From Thalassospira sp. MCCC 1A01428 (GTDB lineage: Bacteria; Pseudomonadota; Alphaproteobacteria; Rhodospirillales; Thalassospiraceae): a stretch of DNA of 64,000 nucleotides. The notes beneath the pieces were generated by a model. That model made no database searches and was not told the origin of the DNA. It worked only from the letters and a program-made list of their open reading frames with translations. Made by a program: the position numbers and the translations under genes. Location of the stretch: assembly GCF_002115825.1 (NCBI RefSeq), contig NZ_JFJZ01000004.1, forward strand, positions 62,001 to 126,000. Direction: 5' to 3'. Of the stretch, positions 7,996 through 16,306 are shown one piece after another (positions within the stretch are counted from its first letter, which is position 1; each line of letters begins with the position of its first letter).

Positions 7996-8601
7996 TCAGG
8001 TGTTGGGGCTGGTCGCATCAAAGGCCGGAACCAGATCGCGGAAAGTATCCAGCCAGGTGACAAGGGCCGGGTATTTGGCCCGCCATGCACCATCAAAGCG
8101 CAAGTCGAGATAGCCGAGCGCGCAGGCAACGGCAAAATGGCCAATTGTCAGGTCACCGTCCAGGGCGGGCGGGGTCGCGGCAAGTTCGTCAAGGGCGCGA
8201 CGGACCTTTTCAGCCTGATAATCCACCCAGTCCTGATGAAGTTTTTCTTCCGGGCGCATGCGTTTTTCGTACACCTGCAAGATTGACGCATCGACAATGC
8301 CATCGCCCAGTGCCTGAAGGGTTAGCGCTTCCCAGCGGGCGTCGCTTTCGGTTGGGTACAGGGTGCGGCCATCGGCTTTGGAATCCAGAAATTCGCAAAT
8401 CACGCGCGAATCGTAATATTTACGGCCATCATCCAAAATCAGGATCGGAATTTTGCCCAGCGGGTTTTGCTGGCGCAAGGTGTCGGCGGGGTTGTTGGTG
8501 TCGGCAGTTTCAACGCTCAGGTCGTTATATACACCAAGATATTTTGCCACCATTTTGACCTTGCGACCAAACGGCGAGGGGACGGAGCTTCGAAGAATCA
8601 T
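7996..8601 (-). CDS. Glutathione S-transferase family protein
   Basis: 201 aa from the ATG at 8601, chosen because AAAGG lies 8 bp upstream and the protein then starts directly with the thioredoxin-like beta strand (MILRSSVPSPFGRKVKM). The thioredoxin fold includes NPLGKIPILILDDG (cis-Pro) and YYDSRVICEFLD (the Ser contacting the glutathione gamma-glutamyl group). It is followed by an all-helical C-terminal domain. The Ser in SPFGRK sits where the catalytic Ser or Cys of Beta/Zeta-like GSTs is found. It is the first gene of the gst-fosA-methyltransferase-GS operon, which suggests a thiol-detoxification function. Confidence 0.9.
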   Translation of the reverse strand: MILRSSVPSPFGRKVKMVAKYLGVYNDLSVETADTNNPADTLRQQNPLGKIPILILDDGRKYYDSRVICEFLDSKADGRTLYPTESDARWEALTLQALGDGIVDASILQVYEKRMRPEEKLHQDWVDYQAEKVRRALDELAATPPALDGDLTIGHFAVACALGYLDLRFDGAWRAKYPALVTWLDTFRDLVPAFDATSPNT

Positions 8602-8710
8602 CAGATGGCCTTTCTGTGCCAAAACAATTTATTGGCGCAGTGTAATGGCAAAATGCTGCCTGATGAAAAGCAAATTTTCCGGGATTAATCAATGGCGGAG
8701 AAATACCGCG

Positions 8711-9004
8711 TTATCCCTGATAACCGGGGCTGGCATCGGCTTCATCCGGTTCATTGCGTGACAGGGCGGCAAGGTGCAGTTCACGCAGCATACGAACACT
8801 GGGGCGCAGGGCAAAAAAGATACTGCCAATTAAAAACAGCCAGGTGCCAGCTTCCATCAGGGACTGGTAAAAGAAAAAGATACTGCCAACGATAAAGGCA
8901 ATGGCAGCCAACAGATCAACGCCGGAATAAATCAGTTCATACATGCTGTAAACTTCGCGGTGGCGTTGGGTCTGGTCGAACCGGCGGGTACGAAACAGTT
9001 TCAC
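8711..9004 (-). CDS. YrhK-domain small membrane protein
   Basis: 97 aa. A short cytoplasmic N-terminus rich in Arg is followed by two predicted membrane helices (GVDLLAAIAFIVGSIFFFYQ and AGTWLFLIGSIFFALRP), a charged segment RMLRELHL and an acidic tail. This layout, and the conserved W-x-F-L-I-G-S, match the YrhK family (PF14145), whose function is not established. It is a single gene between gst and xerC. Confidence 0.75.
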   Translation of the reverse strand: MKLFRTRRFDQTQRHREVYSMYELIYSGVDLLAAIAFIVGSIFFFYQSLMEAGTWLFLIGSIFFALRPSVRMLRELHLAALSRNEPDEADASPGYQG

Positions 9005-9153
9005 GGTGGAGACTCCTGTTCAGGGAATGCGCATGGCAATGCAACGCTTTAGCCCCCGGAATGTTTCGTCAAACTGTTGATTTTATGGCATTTGCAAGGT
9101 GAAGGCATGAAGTTGCCCGGCGCGGGGTGGTCATTTTATGGTCACAGCAAAGT

Positions 9154-10116
9154 TTACGCGCGCGGATGCGTCCCTTTGTAAACGGCCATTAAACGTTCGC
9201 TGTCGACCGAGGTATAGCGCTGGGTGGTGGACAGTGAAACATGGCCAAGCAGTTGCTGAATGGTACGTAAATCGCCGCCTCCGGCCAAAAGGTGGGTGGC
9301 AAAGCTGTGGCGCATGGCGTGCGGTGTTGCCGTTTCGGGCAGGTTAAGTAACGCGCGGATCCGGCGCATTTCGCGCTGGGCCACCTGGGCGATCAGGCGC
9401 TTGCCCCGTGCCCCTAAAAATAGCGGGTCTTTTCCCGATGGCGCATAGGGGCAGGCCGCGATGTAATCGTCAATCGCCTCAATCACCACTGGCAAAACCG
9501 GCACCAGCCGTTGTTTGTTGCCCTTGCCGGTAATAACAAGTGACGTGCCTTGCGGGCGCTGATCGGCATTAAGGGTCAGCGCCTCGGCGATACGCAGGCC
9601 GCAACCATATAGTAGGGTGAACAGGGCAAGGTTGCGTTTGGCAAGCCAGGGTTCATCCTGAAAGGCCCCGGCATTGTCGATAACGGCCAGGGCATCGTCG
9701 GGTGACAGGGGTTTGGGTATTGATTGCGGCAGGCGCGGATTGCGAATGGTGGTGATGGCGGCATTTTGCCCGCGCCCCGTGCGGTCGAGAAAACGGTAAA
9801 AATTGCGCAATGTCGACAAGGCGCGCGCGGTGGATGATTTTGCCATATTGGCATTGTTACGATGGGCCAGCCAACTGCGAAAGTCGCGCGGGGTTAGTGC
9901 CAGAAGCGTTGCCATATCGGGTGCGCCACCGCGATGCTGGTCGACAAATGCCAGAAAGGCATAAAGATCGACCAGATAGTTTTCGGTCGTGTGGTCAGAT
10001 GCACGCCGTTCACTGCGTAACCATTGCAGCCAGTTATCAACCGCTTTGCGGGTATCAACCGGCAGCGACAGGGCGGTTAATGCGCTGGACGGGGTTATGC
10101 CGGGTTTGTCAGCCAT
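9154..10116 (-). CDS. xerC: Tyrosine recombinase XerC
   Basis: 320 aa. An N-terminal SAM-like core-binding domain (about 22-115) is followed by the catalytic domain. All expected active-site residues are visible: Arg175 (GCGLRIAEAL), Lys198 (TGKGNKQR), His266 and Arg269 (HAMRHSFATHLL), His292 (LLGHVSLSTTQ) and the nucleophile Tyr301 (QRYTSVD). XerC with XerD resolves chromosome dimers at dif. XerC rather than XerD is chosen from the DUF484 gene immediately upstream, whose end overlaps the xerC start by 22 bp; this pairing is common in proteobacteria. No dif-like site was recognised in the window. Confidence 0.93.
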   Translation of the reverse strand: MADKPGITPSSALTALSLPVDTRKAVDNWLQWLRSERRASDHTTENYLVDLYAFLAFVDQHRGGAPDMATLLALTPRDFRSWLAHRNNANMAKSSTARALSTLRNFYRFLDRTGRGQNAAITTIRNPRLPQSIPKPLSPDDALAVIDNAGAFQDEPWLAKRNLALFTLLYGCGLRIAEALTLNADQRPQGTSLVITGKGNKQRLVPVLPVVIEAIDDYIAACPYAPSGKDPLFLGARGKRLIAQVAQREMRRIRALLNLPETATPHAMRHSFATHLLAGGGDLRTIQQLLGHVSLSTTQRYTSVDSERLMAVYKGTHPRA

Positions 10117-10808
10117 CGCCGCACACCAAATTCAATTACCGACGACAGGAACATGATCAGATCATTGCCCTGGGCGGGGCTGAAATAACCGGGTTCAGCA
10201 ACACCAAAGGCCACCAGCCCGACCGGGTCGCCATAAAACGGGGCCAGACGCACAAGGGCGGCTGAATTGACGATATCGGCCTTGGGGCCAAAAATGGCTT
10301 CGTCGCCCGCATGTTCGGGTACAAGCCAGACATCGTGGTCCTCGCCCAGAACCTGATCAACCGCACCGTGGGTAAGGCGGCGAACCCGGCCGCCACAACG
10401 CGGAATCGGGTTTTCGGGATGTTCTTCAAAACAAATCGCGATGCAGTCCAGATCCAGCAGGTCGGGGACCAGATCCTGCAGGGCTTCGACAAAGGTGTCA
10501 AAACCACGGGCATTCAGCAGGGCCAGAACGGCACGGTGAATGCGCTGCTGGGTTTCAAGGTTGGATTTGGAAATATTGATCAGTTCGCTGGTGGCGCCGC
10601 GCAACCGGTCGCTTTCGGCGCGCAGGCGTTCGACAACATATTGCTGCATGTCGGCAACGCCCGAACCATGATGGCGCACCGGCATTTCCAGGCTGTCGAG
10701 AAGTTCGTGGCGATGTTTGAAAAAATCTGGGTTGTCCGCAAGATATTTTGCGATGTCTTCGGCATGCAAAGCAGTTTGTTCCATTGGTCCCGGCAATCTT
10801 GTTGTCAT
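10095..10808 (-). CDS. DUF484 family protein
   Basis: 237 aa. The N-terminal stretch EDIAKYLADNPDFFKHRHELLDSLEMP is the DUF484 hallmark. It is followed by a coiled helix (QQYVVERLRAESDRLRGATSELI) and a GAF-like C-terminal part. The function is unknown. The gene overlaps xerC by 22 bp and is almost surely cotranscribed with it. The ATG at 10808 has no ribosome binding site and lies directly beside the T-run of the transaldolase terminator. The Met at 10784 (MEQTALHAED) is a reasonable alternative start. Confidence 0.88.
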   Translation of the reverse strand: MTTRLPGPMEQTALHAEDIAKYLADNPDFFKHRHELLDSLEMPVRHHGSGVADMQQYVVERLRAESDRLRGATSELINISKSNLETQQRIHRAVLALLNARGFDTFVEALQDLVPDLLDLDCIAICFEEHPENPIPRCGGRVRRLTHGAVDQVLGEDHDVWLVPEHAGDEAIFGPKADIVNSAALVRLAPFYGDPVGLVAFGVAEPGYFSPAQGNDLIMFLSSVIEFGVRRWLTNPA

Positions 10809-10810
10809 AT

Positions 10811-10846
10811 AAAAAACCCGGCTGCCAGAATGAAGGCAACCGGGTT
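10811..10846 (-). terminator. Rho-independent terminator of the transaldolase gene
   Basis: On the minus strand, AACCCGGTTGCC and GGCAGCCGGGTT form a stem with one mismatch and an 8-nt loop, followed by six T. It directly abuts the DUF484 start region, so DUF484-xerC transcription needs its own promoter or readthrough. Confidence 0.85.
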
Positions 10847-10917
10847 AAATGCTGATTAAGGGCAGCGTAAAAACGCTATCCTTTTTACAGGTCAGTTCTT
10901 TGCAGGGCTAAAAAGCC

Positions 10918-11574
10918 TTAAAGAATCGATTGACCGGTTTTCTGCCAATCGGCCAGGAAGGTTTCCAGGCCTTTTTCGGTCAGCGGGTGTTTGAACAACT
11001 GACCCAGAACCTGCGGCGGAATGGTGACGACGTCTGCACCCAGACGGGCCGAATCGACAACATGCTGCGGGCCGCGTGCGGATGCGACCAGGACTTCAGT
11101 TTCCCAGTTCGGGTAGTTGTTGTAAACTTCAACAATATCAGCAATCAGCTGCATGCCATCGCTGGAGATATCGTCAAGGCGGCCAACAAACGGCGAAACA
11201 AAGGTTGCACCGGCTTTGGCAGCCAGAATGGCCTGACCAACCGAGAAGCAAAGTGTGACGTTGGTTTTGATGCCTTCGTCGGTAAAGGTACGGCAGGCTT
11301 TAAGCCCGTCCGGGGTCAGCGGCAATTTGACGACGACATTATCGGCAATCGCAGCCAGCTTGCGGCCTTCCGCGACCATGGTGTCATAATCGGTGGCGGC
11401 AACTTCGGCGCTAACCGGGCCGTCTACGACGTCGCAGATTTCCTTGATCAGGTCGATAAACGGGCGGCCAGCCTTGGCAACCAGCGACGGATTGGTGGTG
11501 ACGCCGTCTACCAGGCCAGATTTGGCAAGTTCACGGATGGCGTCGATGTCGGCGGTGTCGATGAAGAACTTCAT
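10918..11574 (-). CDS. tal: Transaldolase (fructose-6-phosphate aldolase/TalC type)
   Basis: 218 aa from the Met of [13 protein letters not shown], preceded by AGCAGGA; the longer in-frame extension upstream is not protein-like. Short transaldolases of this length form the TalC/FSA subfamily. Key positions are visible: the N-terminal [35 protein letters not shown] (the Schiff-base Lys in VVVKLP), [13 protein letters not shown] and [11 protein letters not shown]. It transfers dihydroxyacetone units in the non-oxidative pentose phosphate pathway. It stands alone, divergent from priA and closed by a strong terminator. Confidence 0.93.
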   Translation of the reverse strand: MKFFIDTADIDAIRELAKSGLVDGVTTNPSLVAKAGRPFIDLIKEICDVVDGPVSAEVAATDYDTMVAEGRKLAAIADNVVVKLPLTPDGLKACRTFTDEGIKTNVTLCFSVGQAILAAKAGATFVSPFVGRLDDISSDGMQLIADIVEVYNNYPNWETEVLVASARGPQHVVDSARLGADVVTIPPQVLGQLFKHPLTEKGLETFLADWQKTGQSIL

Positions 11575-11709
11575 TGTAATTCCTGCTGATGAAGACCGTT
11601 GTTCGATTACGCAGATTACTGCTATTGGCTGTGGGACCGTTTCGCGCCGGGTAACCGTACCGCGAACGGTTCGGATCACGCCAGCCTATCGTGACGGGGT
11701 TTATAATAT

Positions 11710-13923
11710 ATGTGCGCCGCAAAGGCCATAACGGGAAATCTGTTTGAACGACGCACTGTGTCGGTGCTGCCCCCTCTGCCATTGGCGGGGCCGTATGACT
11801 ATGTGGTTCCCGAAGGCCTGGACATTGAGCCAGGTGATTTTGTCGAAATTCCGTTGGGACGTCAAACCCAGCGTGGTGTTGTGTGGGGCGAGGCCAAAGG
11901 CGATGTTGACCCGGCCAAGCTGCGAGAAATTTATGGCGTGCTGCCGGTGCCGCCAATGGGCGCTGTTGCGCGCAAATTTATTGACTGGGTTTCGGCCTAT
12001 ACCCTAAGCCCGCAAGGGGCTGTTTTGCGCATGGGCATGAGTGTAAGCGATGCTCTTGACGCACCAAAGCCTGTTTTTCGCTTTGGTTTGGCGCGGGGTA
12101 TTACCGAGTCGGACCATAATGTGCGTATTACGCCGGCGCGAAAACGCATTTTAGGCTTTTTGCGCGATCATCCCTTTATCGATCAGGCCGATATCCTGCG
12201 TGAAACCGGAACCGGGGCCAGTGTTTTAAAAGGTCTGGTCGATGCCGGGCTGGTAAAGCGCGAGCAAGTGGCACCACCGTCGCCCTTTAGTCCGCCGGAT
12301 TTAACAATCGGTCGACCCCACCTTTCCGATGATCAGGAAAAGGCCGCTGACTTTTTATGCGAAAAGGTCGCAGCAAACCGGTTTTCAACCATTCTGATTG
12401 ATGGTGTTACCGGTTCGGGCAAGACGGAAGTTTATTTTGAAGCAGTGCGGGCAGCCCTGGCATCGGGGCAGCAGGTAATGGTGCTGCTGCCTGAAATTGC
12501 CCTGTCAGCGCAATGGTTACAGCGTTTTCGCGTCCGGTTTGGTGTGGAACCGGCCTTGTGGCATTCGGAAGTCGGGCAGGCGCGCCGGCGCGAAACCTGG
12601 CGCGCCGTGGCTGATGGTGGCGCGCAACTGGTTGTCGGCGCGCGTTCCGCCCTGTTTTTACCCTATAAAAACCTTGGGCTGATCGTGGTTGATGAAGAAC
12701 ACGAACATGCCTTTAAGCAGGAAGATGGCGTAATTTACCACGCCCGCGATATGGCGGTGGCACGTGGGCATTTGGGCGGGTTCCCGGTTGTTCTGGCATC
12801 GGCGACACCTTCGCTCGAAACGTTGGCCAATGTCGATGCGGGCCGCTACGAACGGGTGGTGTTGGGGCAACGCCACGGGGTGGCCGTTTTGCCCAGCGTG
12901 GAAATTGTCGATATCCGGGTGGATAAACCCGAACGCCAACGCTGGATTACGCCGACCCTGCATAAGCGACTGCTCGAAACATTTGCTGCTGGTGAACAGG
13001 CAATGTTGTTTCTGAACCGTCGTGGGTATGCTCCGCTTACATTGTGCCGGGCCTGCGGGCACCGGTTTCAATGCCCCAATTGCACCGCGTGGCTGGTGGA
13101 ACATCGGGCATGGGGTAAATTGCAATGTCATCATTGTGGTTATAACGCCAAAATCCCCGATACCTGCCCGGCCTGCGGTGCCGAGGAAAAACTTGCTCCT
13201 TGTGGCCCTGGCGTGGAACGGCTGTATGAAGAAGCCATCCAGACGTTTCCTGACTTGAAAATAGAAGTCGCCACATCTGATAATATTGCCGGACCAAAGG
13301 CCGCCGCCGCATTGGTGGACCGGGTGCATAACCACGAGGTGGATTTGCTGATCGGAACGCAAATTCTGGCCAAGGGGTATCATTTTCCCATGCTGACGCT
13401 GGTGGGCGTGATTGATGCGGACCTTGGATTGGCCGGGGGGGATTTGCGCGCAGCAGAACGCAGTTATCAGTTGCTTACACAGGTGGCAGGGCGCGCCGGG
13501 CGCGGCGAGCGCCCCGGTACGGTTTTGTTGCAAACGGCAGACCCCACCAACCGCGTGATCAAGGCGATTGCGGCGGGGGACCGCGATGCGTTTGACCAGG
13601 TCGAGCTTTCTGAACGCATGAAATACGGTATGCCGCCGCATGGCAGGCTGGCCGCCCTGATTATATCGGGGAAAAAGGAAAACGAGGTTGATGAAGCCGC
13701 CTGGCGCATTGGCCGTGTGGCCCCGCGCGGGGATGGTATTGTCGTATTGGGGCCTGCCCCGGCCCCGCTTTCGTTATTGCGTGGGCGGTTTCGGCGGCGG
13801 TTTTTGTTGCGGACTGATAAATCGGTAAAGGTGCAGGCCGTGATACAGGAATGGCTGGCAAGGGTCAAAACGCCCGGCAGTGTCCGCGTGCAGATTGATA
13901 TTGACCCTTATAGCTTTATGTAG
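11710..13923 (+). CDS. priA: Primosomal protein N' (replication restart helicase)
   Basis: 737 aa. The N-terminal 3'-DNA-binding domain (VLPPLPLAGPYDYVVPEG) is followed by a helicase with Walker A GVTGSGKTEVYFE and a DEEH-type Walker B (VVDEEHEHAFKQEDG). A zinc-binding region follows with paired CxxC motifs (CRACGHRFQCPNC, CHHCGY, CPACG), then helicase motifs including LIGTQILAKGYHFP and QVAGRAGRGERPG. PriA restarts stalled forks. A perfect TATAAT ends 2 bp before the ATG at 11710. If that is the promoter, translation would begin at a later codon, for example the GTG at 11758 just before the conserved SVLPPLPL. The gene is divergent from transaldolase. Confidence 0.96.
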   Translation: MCAAKAITGNLFERRTVSVLPPLPLAGPYDYVVPEGLDIEPGDFVEIPLGRQTQRGVVWGEAKGDVDPAKLREIYGVLPVPPMGAVARKFIDWVSAYTLSPQGAVLRMGMSVSDALDAPKPVFRFGLARGITESDHNVRITPARKRILGFLRDHPFIDQADILRETGTGASVLKGLVDAGLVKREQVAPPSPFSPPDLTIGRPHLSDDQEKAADFLCEKVAANRFSTILIDGVTGSGKTEVYFEAVRAALASGQQVMVLLPEIALSAQWLQRFRVRFGVEPALWHSEVGQARRRETWRAVADGGAQLVVGARSALFLPYKNLGLIVVDEEHEHAFKQEDGVIYHARDMAVARGHLGGFPVVLASATPSLETLANVDAGRYERVVLGQRHGVAVLPSVEIVDIRVDKPERQRWITPTLHKRLLETFAAGEQAMLFLNRRGYAPLTLCRACGHRFQCPNCTAWLVEHRAWGKLQCHHCGYNAKIPDTCPACGAEEKLAPCGPGVERLYEEAIQTFPDLKIEVATSDNIAGPKAAAALVDRVHNHEVDLLIGTQILAKGYHFPMLTLVGVIDADLGLAGGDLRAAERSYQLLTQVAGRAGRGERPGTVLLQTADPTNRVIKAIAAGDRDAFDQVELSERMKYGMPPHGRLAALIISGKKENEVDEAAWRIGRVAPRGDGIVVLGPAPAPLSLLRGRFRRRFLLRTDKSVKVQAVIQEWLARVKTPGSVRVQIDIDPYSFM

Positions 13924-13971
13924 TGGCCCGTTCCGACCCGGCAGGTCTGGGAGGGGCGGCATGTTTAGCTG

Positions 13972-14778
13972 TTATTGGGAATAATGCCTGTTGGGATCGT
14001 TTAGCGGGCCAAGATAATTTTCGATAATGGCGGCGATGGTGCCATCGTGCTGCAATTTACGAATGATGGCGTCATAGCGTTTTTGAAAATCCTGTTTGCC
14101 GCCATAGGTGGATGCTTTGGACCACACATTATAATAGGCGGCCTGGCGAATGGGCGGATATAAAAACACCAGCTTGTCGGCAATGCCTTCTTCGCGGGCC
14201 TCGTAAAGCGACGTCATGTAATTAAGCGGGACAGTATCAAACCTGCCGCGCAATAACATGGGGATCAGCAGGTTGTTTTTGGCAACGGTTTCTATATTCA
14301 GGCCGCTGTTCCAAAAGGCCGGGGTATAGGAAAACCCCGCGGCAGCCCCGATATGCAGGTTGGCCAGATCGTTAAAGTCATTAAATGAAATGCGGTTGCG
14401 ATCTTCTTTGCGAATAGCAAAGCGCCAGTCCAGCAACAGGTGGGCTTCGTTCGGGTAATACAGAAATTCCTGGCGTTCGGTGGATTGGGACAGGGACAGG
14501 ACAATGTCGCTTTCGCCAACGCGGGCATTATAAAGCAGGCGGTTACCACTGGGGACCAGACGAAATTCAAATTCGGTAATGTGCATTTCGGCAAGAACCG
14601 CTTTCATGATGTCGATATCAATTCCGCGAATTTTCCCGTTATCCTGCCATTTCAGCGGTGCTTCACTAAGGCCTTCGATAATCAGGGGACGGGCCATGCC
14701 CCGGAATGGCAATAGCACAATCAGCCCGATTAACAGGCCGAAGACGATGCGACAGACAGAATGCCTGCCTTGTGCCAT
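13972..14778 (-). CDS. Periplasmic solute-binding protein, family 3 type
   Basis: 268 aa. An N-terminal signal segment (VFGLLIGLIVLLPFRGMARP) is followed by a bilobed binding domain of the SBP_bac_3/transporter-amino-acid type: DIDIMKAVLAEMHITEFEFRLVPSGNRLLYNARVGESDIVLSLS in the first lobe, then IGAAAGFSYTPAFW and DTVPLNYMTSL. No transporter permease or ATPase lies nearby, so it may feed a distant system or act as a sensor-type binding protein. Such orphan proteins are common in alphaproteobacteria. The ligand is unknown. It is convergent with priA. Confidence 0.75.
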   Translation of the reverse strand: MAQGRHSVCRIVFGLLIGLIVLLPFRGMARPLIIEGLSEAPLKWQDNGKIRGIDIDIMKAVLAEMHITEFEFRLVPSGNRLLYNARVGESDIVLSLSQSTERQEFLYYPNEAHLLLDWRFAIRKEDRNRISFNDFNDLANLHIGAAAGFSYTPAFWNSGLNIETVAKNNLLIPMLLRGRFDTVPLNYMTSLYEAREEGIADKLVFLYPPIRQAAYYNVWSKASTYGGKQDFQKRYDAIIRKLQHDGTIAAIIENYLGPLNDPNRHYSQ

Positions 14779-14865
14779 TTGGTCCTCCAGTTTGGTGGTT
14801 ACCCCTTTTGCATAAGTTTATATGATTGCAGATTATTCGCATAACAATTTACGTAAGGATGGAAC

Positions 14866-15162
14866 ATGCCAACAGAAAATCAGGCCAGTATTTGCCGCTG
14901 GGCAGATGATACGTTTGGTCCCGTTGCCGACCCGGTTGCACTGGTAGACCGGGCGATGATGGAAATGCAGGAACTGCGCGAAGCGGTTGAAGCCGGTGAC
15001 ATCGCCGAGATTGGCAAGGAAAGTGCCGATGTGATGATTTTGCTGTACCGGCTGGCAGAACAGTTTGACCAAAACCTGAATGAACAGACCGATGCCAAGA
15101 TGGTCATTAATCGGGGGCGCGTGTGGCGCGCCAAGGGCGACGGAACCGGATCGCACATCTGA
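14866..15162 (+). CDS. MazG-like / DUF550 family nucleotide pyrophosphohydrolase
   Basis: 98 aa. The family's acidic helix pattern is visible: MEMQELREAVEAGD on the first helix and IGKESADVMILLYRLAE on the second, giving the ExxE and ExxD metal ligands. The C-terminal INRGRVWRAKGDGTG resembles the tail of DUF550 proteins. Such proteins cleave nucleoside triphosphates to monophosphates and diphosphate; the substrate is not predictable here. AAGG lies just upstream of the ATG. It stands alone before the ATP synthase operon. Confidence 0.75.
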   Translation: MPTENQASICRWADDTFGPVADPVALVDRAMMEMQELREAVEAGDIAEIGKESADVMILLYRLAEQFDQNLNEQTDAKMVINRGRVWRAKGDGTGSHI

Positions 15163-15748
15163 TCAACCGGTTTGCATGTGCCCGGAGGCGCTGTGAAGAA
15201 GAGCAGGACTGTTTGAGCCTTGTCGAAACTCTTTGCCCGGGGCTTGTTGGCTGGATCGCGATGGCGGGTTCGATATGAACTGGTTTGTCGGGCCGGGACG
15301 GGCAACAGGACGGCCAGGCGACATTGCGTTTACCAGGATAAAAAAGAATCGACCAATAGTGACATGTGGGCGGTTTTGTTTTCTCCTCTGGGTTGGGTTG
15401 CTTGTGTGCTGGTTCACAGTTGCGTCACGGTTGATCAGATGCGATGGCTTAATTTTGCCTGAATCTTCAAGATTCGCGGTGTTTTTACCATTAGACATGT
15501 AAAAAAGGGCCGTTTCCATAGGGGCAGGCAAGCCGGGCTAAGGCGCAAAAAGCCGCGATTTTTCAAGGATGATGCCCATAGAGTGCCGCGAGTTGCCAAA
15601 CTCGTCACAATTGCGGTTGCGCGGGGGTTGCTCCTTACTGGGACATGTGCTACCAAACGCTCGCTTCCCGAAGGGCCATCTCTTCGGGGGATCATTTTTT
15701 TATATGTATCCGAGTCGTTCTCATAACCAGAATTGAGGGCTTTCACCG
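15163..15748. other. Long leader or promoter region of the ATP synthase operon
   Basis: No supported gene in this 586-bp stretch. Near its end, CCCGAAG (15667-15673) and CTTCGGG (15682-15688) form a perfect 7-bp stem with a seven-T run five bases further on. This resembles a terminator or attenuator, here about 50 bp before atpH. The T-run does not abut the stem, so termination would be weak. Confidence 0.5.
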
Positions 15749-16306
15749 GTGTCCCAAAATACTGCCGCGACCGGGCTGCAAGGACGTTATGCTACTGCAC
15801 TGTTTGAGTTGGCCAATTCGGCTGACCAGCTTGATGTGGTTAAAGGCGATCTTGAATTGCTCGACCAGGCCATCGTCGAAAGCGATGATCTGCGTAATGT
15901 GCTCCGTAGTCCCGTGATTTCCCGGGACGTGCAGGCCAATGCTATGGCAGCCATTCTTGATAAACTCGGGGCTTCCGAGTTGACCAAGAAGACGGTTGGC
16001 CTTCTGTGTCAGAAACGGCGCCTGTTCGTCCTGCCGGGCGTAATCAAAGCCTACCTTTCCATGCTCTCCGCGCATCGTGGGGAAGTAACCGCACAGGTGA
16101 CTTCTGCTACCGCGTTGAAGGACGAGCAGATCGAAGCCGTAACCGGCGCTCTTAAGGAAGTAGTCGGTGCCACTGTCAAGGTGGACCTGAATGTCGATCC
16201 GGCGGTTCTTGGCGGCCTTGTCGTCAAGGTCGGTTCCCGGGTTTTTGATGCCTCGCTTCGTACCAAATTGCAGAAGCTCGAGCTCGCTATGAAAGGGGTT
16301 GCGTGA
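15749..16306 (+). CDS. atpH: ATP synthase F1 subunit delta
   Basis: 185 aa. It links F1 to the peripheral stalk of the membrane ATP synthase. N-terminal [11 protein letters not shown] and the C-terminal family signature [29 protein letters not shown] are clear. The start codon is GTG at 15749, with GAGGG about 10 bp upstream; there is no better ATG. It is the first gene of atpHAGDC, and its stop codon overlaps the atpA start by one base. Confidence 0.95.
   Translation: MSQNTAATGLQGRYATALFELANSADQLDVVKGDLELLDQAIVESDDLRNVLRSPVISRDVQANAMAAILDKLGASELTKKTVGLLCQKRRLFVLPGVIKAYLSMLSAHRGEVTAQVTSATALKDEQIEAVTGALKEVVGATVKVDLNVDPAVLGGLVVKVGSRVFDASLRTKLQKLELAMKGVA

Noticed and set aside
12658-13641. Long open frame (327 codons) on the minus strand inside priA
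   Set aside because: It is fully antisense to the conserved priA helicase, has no recognisable domain and no ribosome binding site. Codon bias of the sense gene explains it.
15163-15531. Minus-strand frame in the ATP synthase leader
   Set aside because: The translation shows no domain, and overlapping frames on both strands look equally random.
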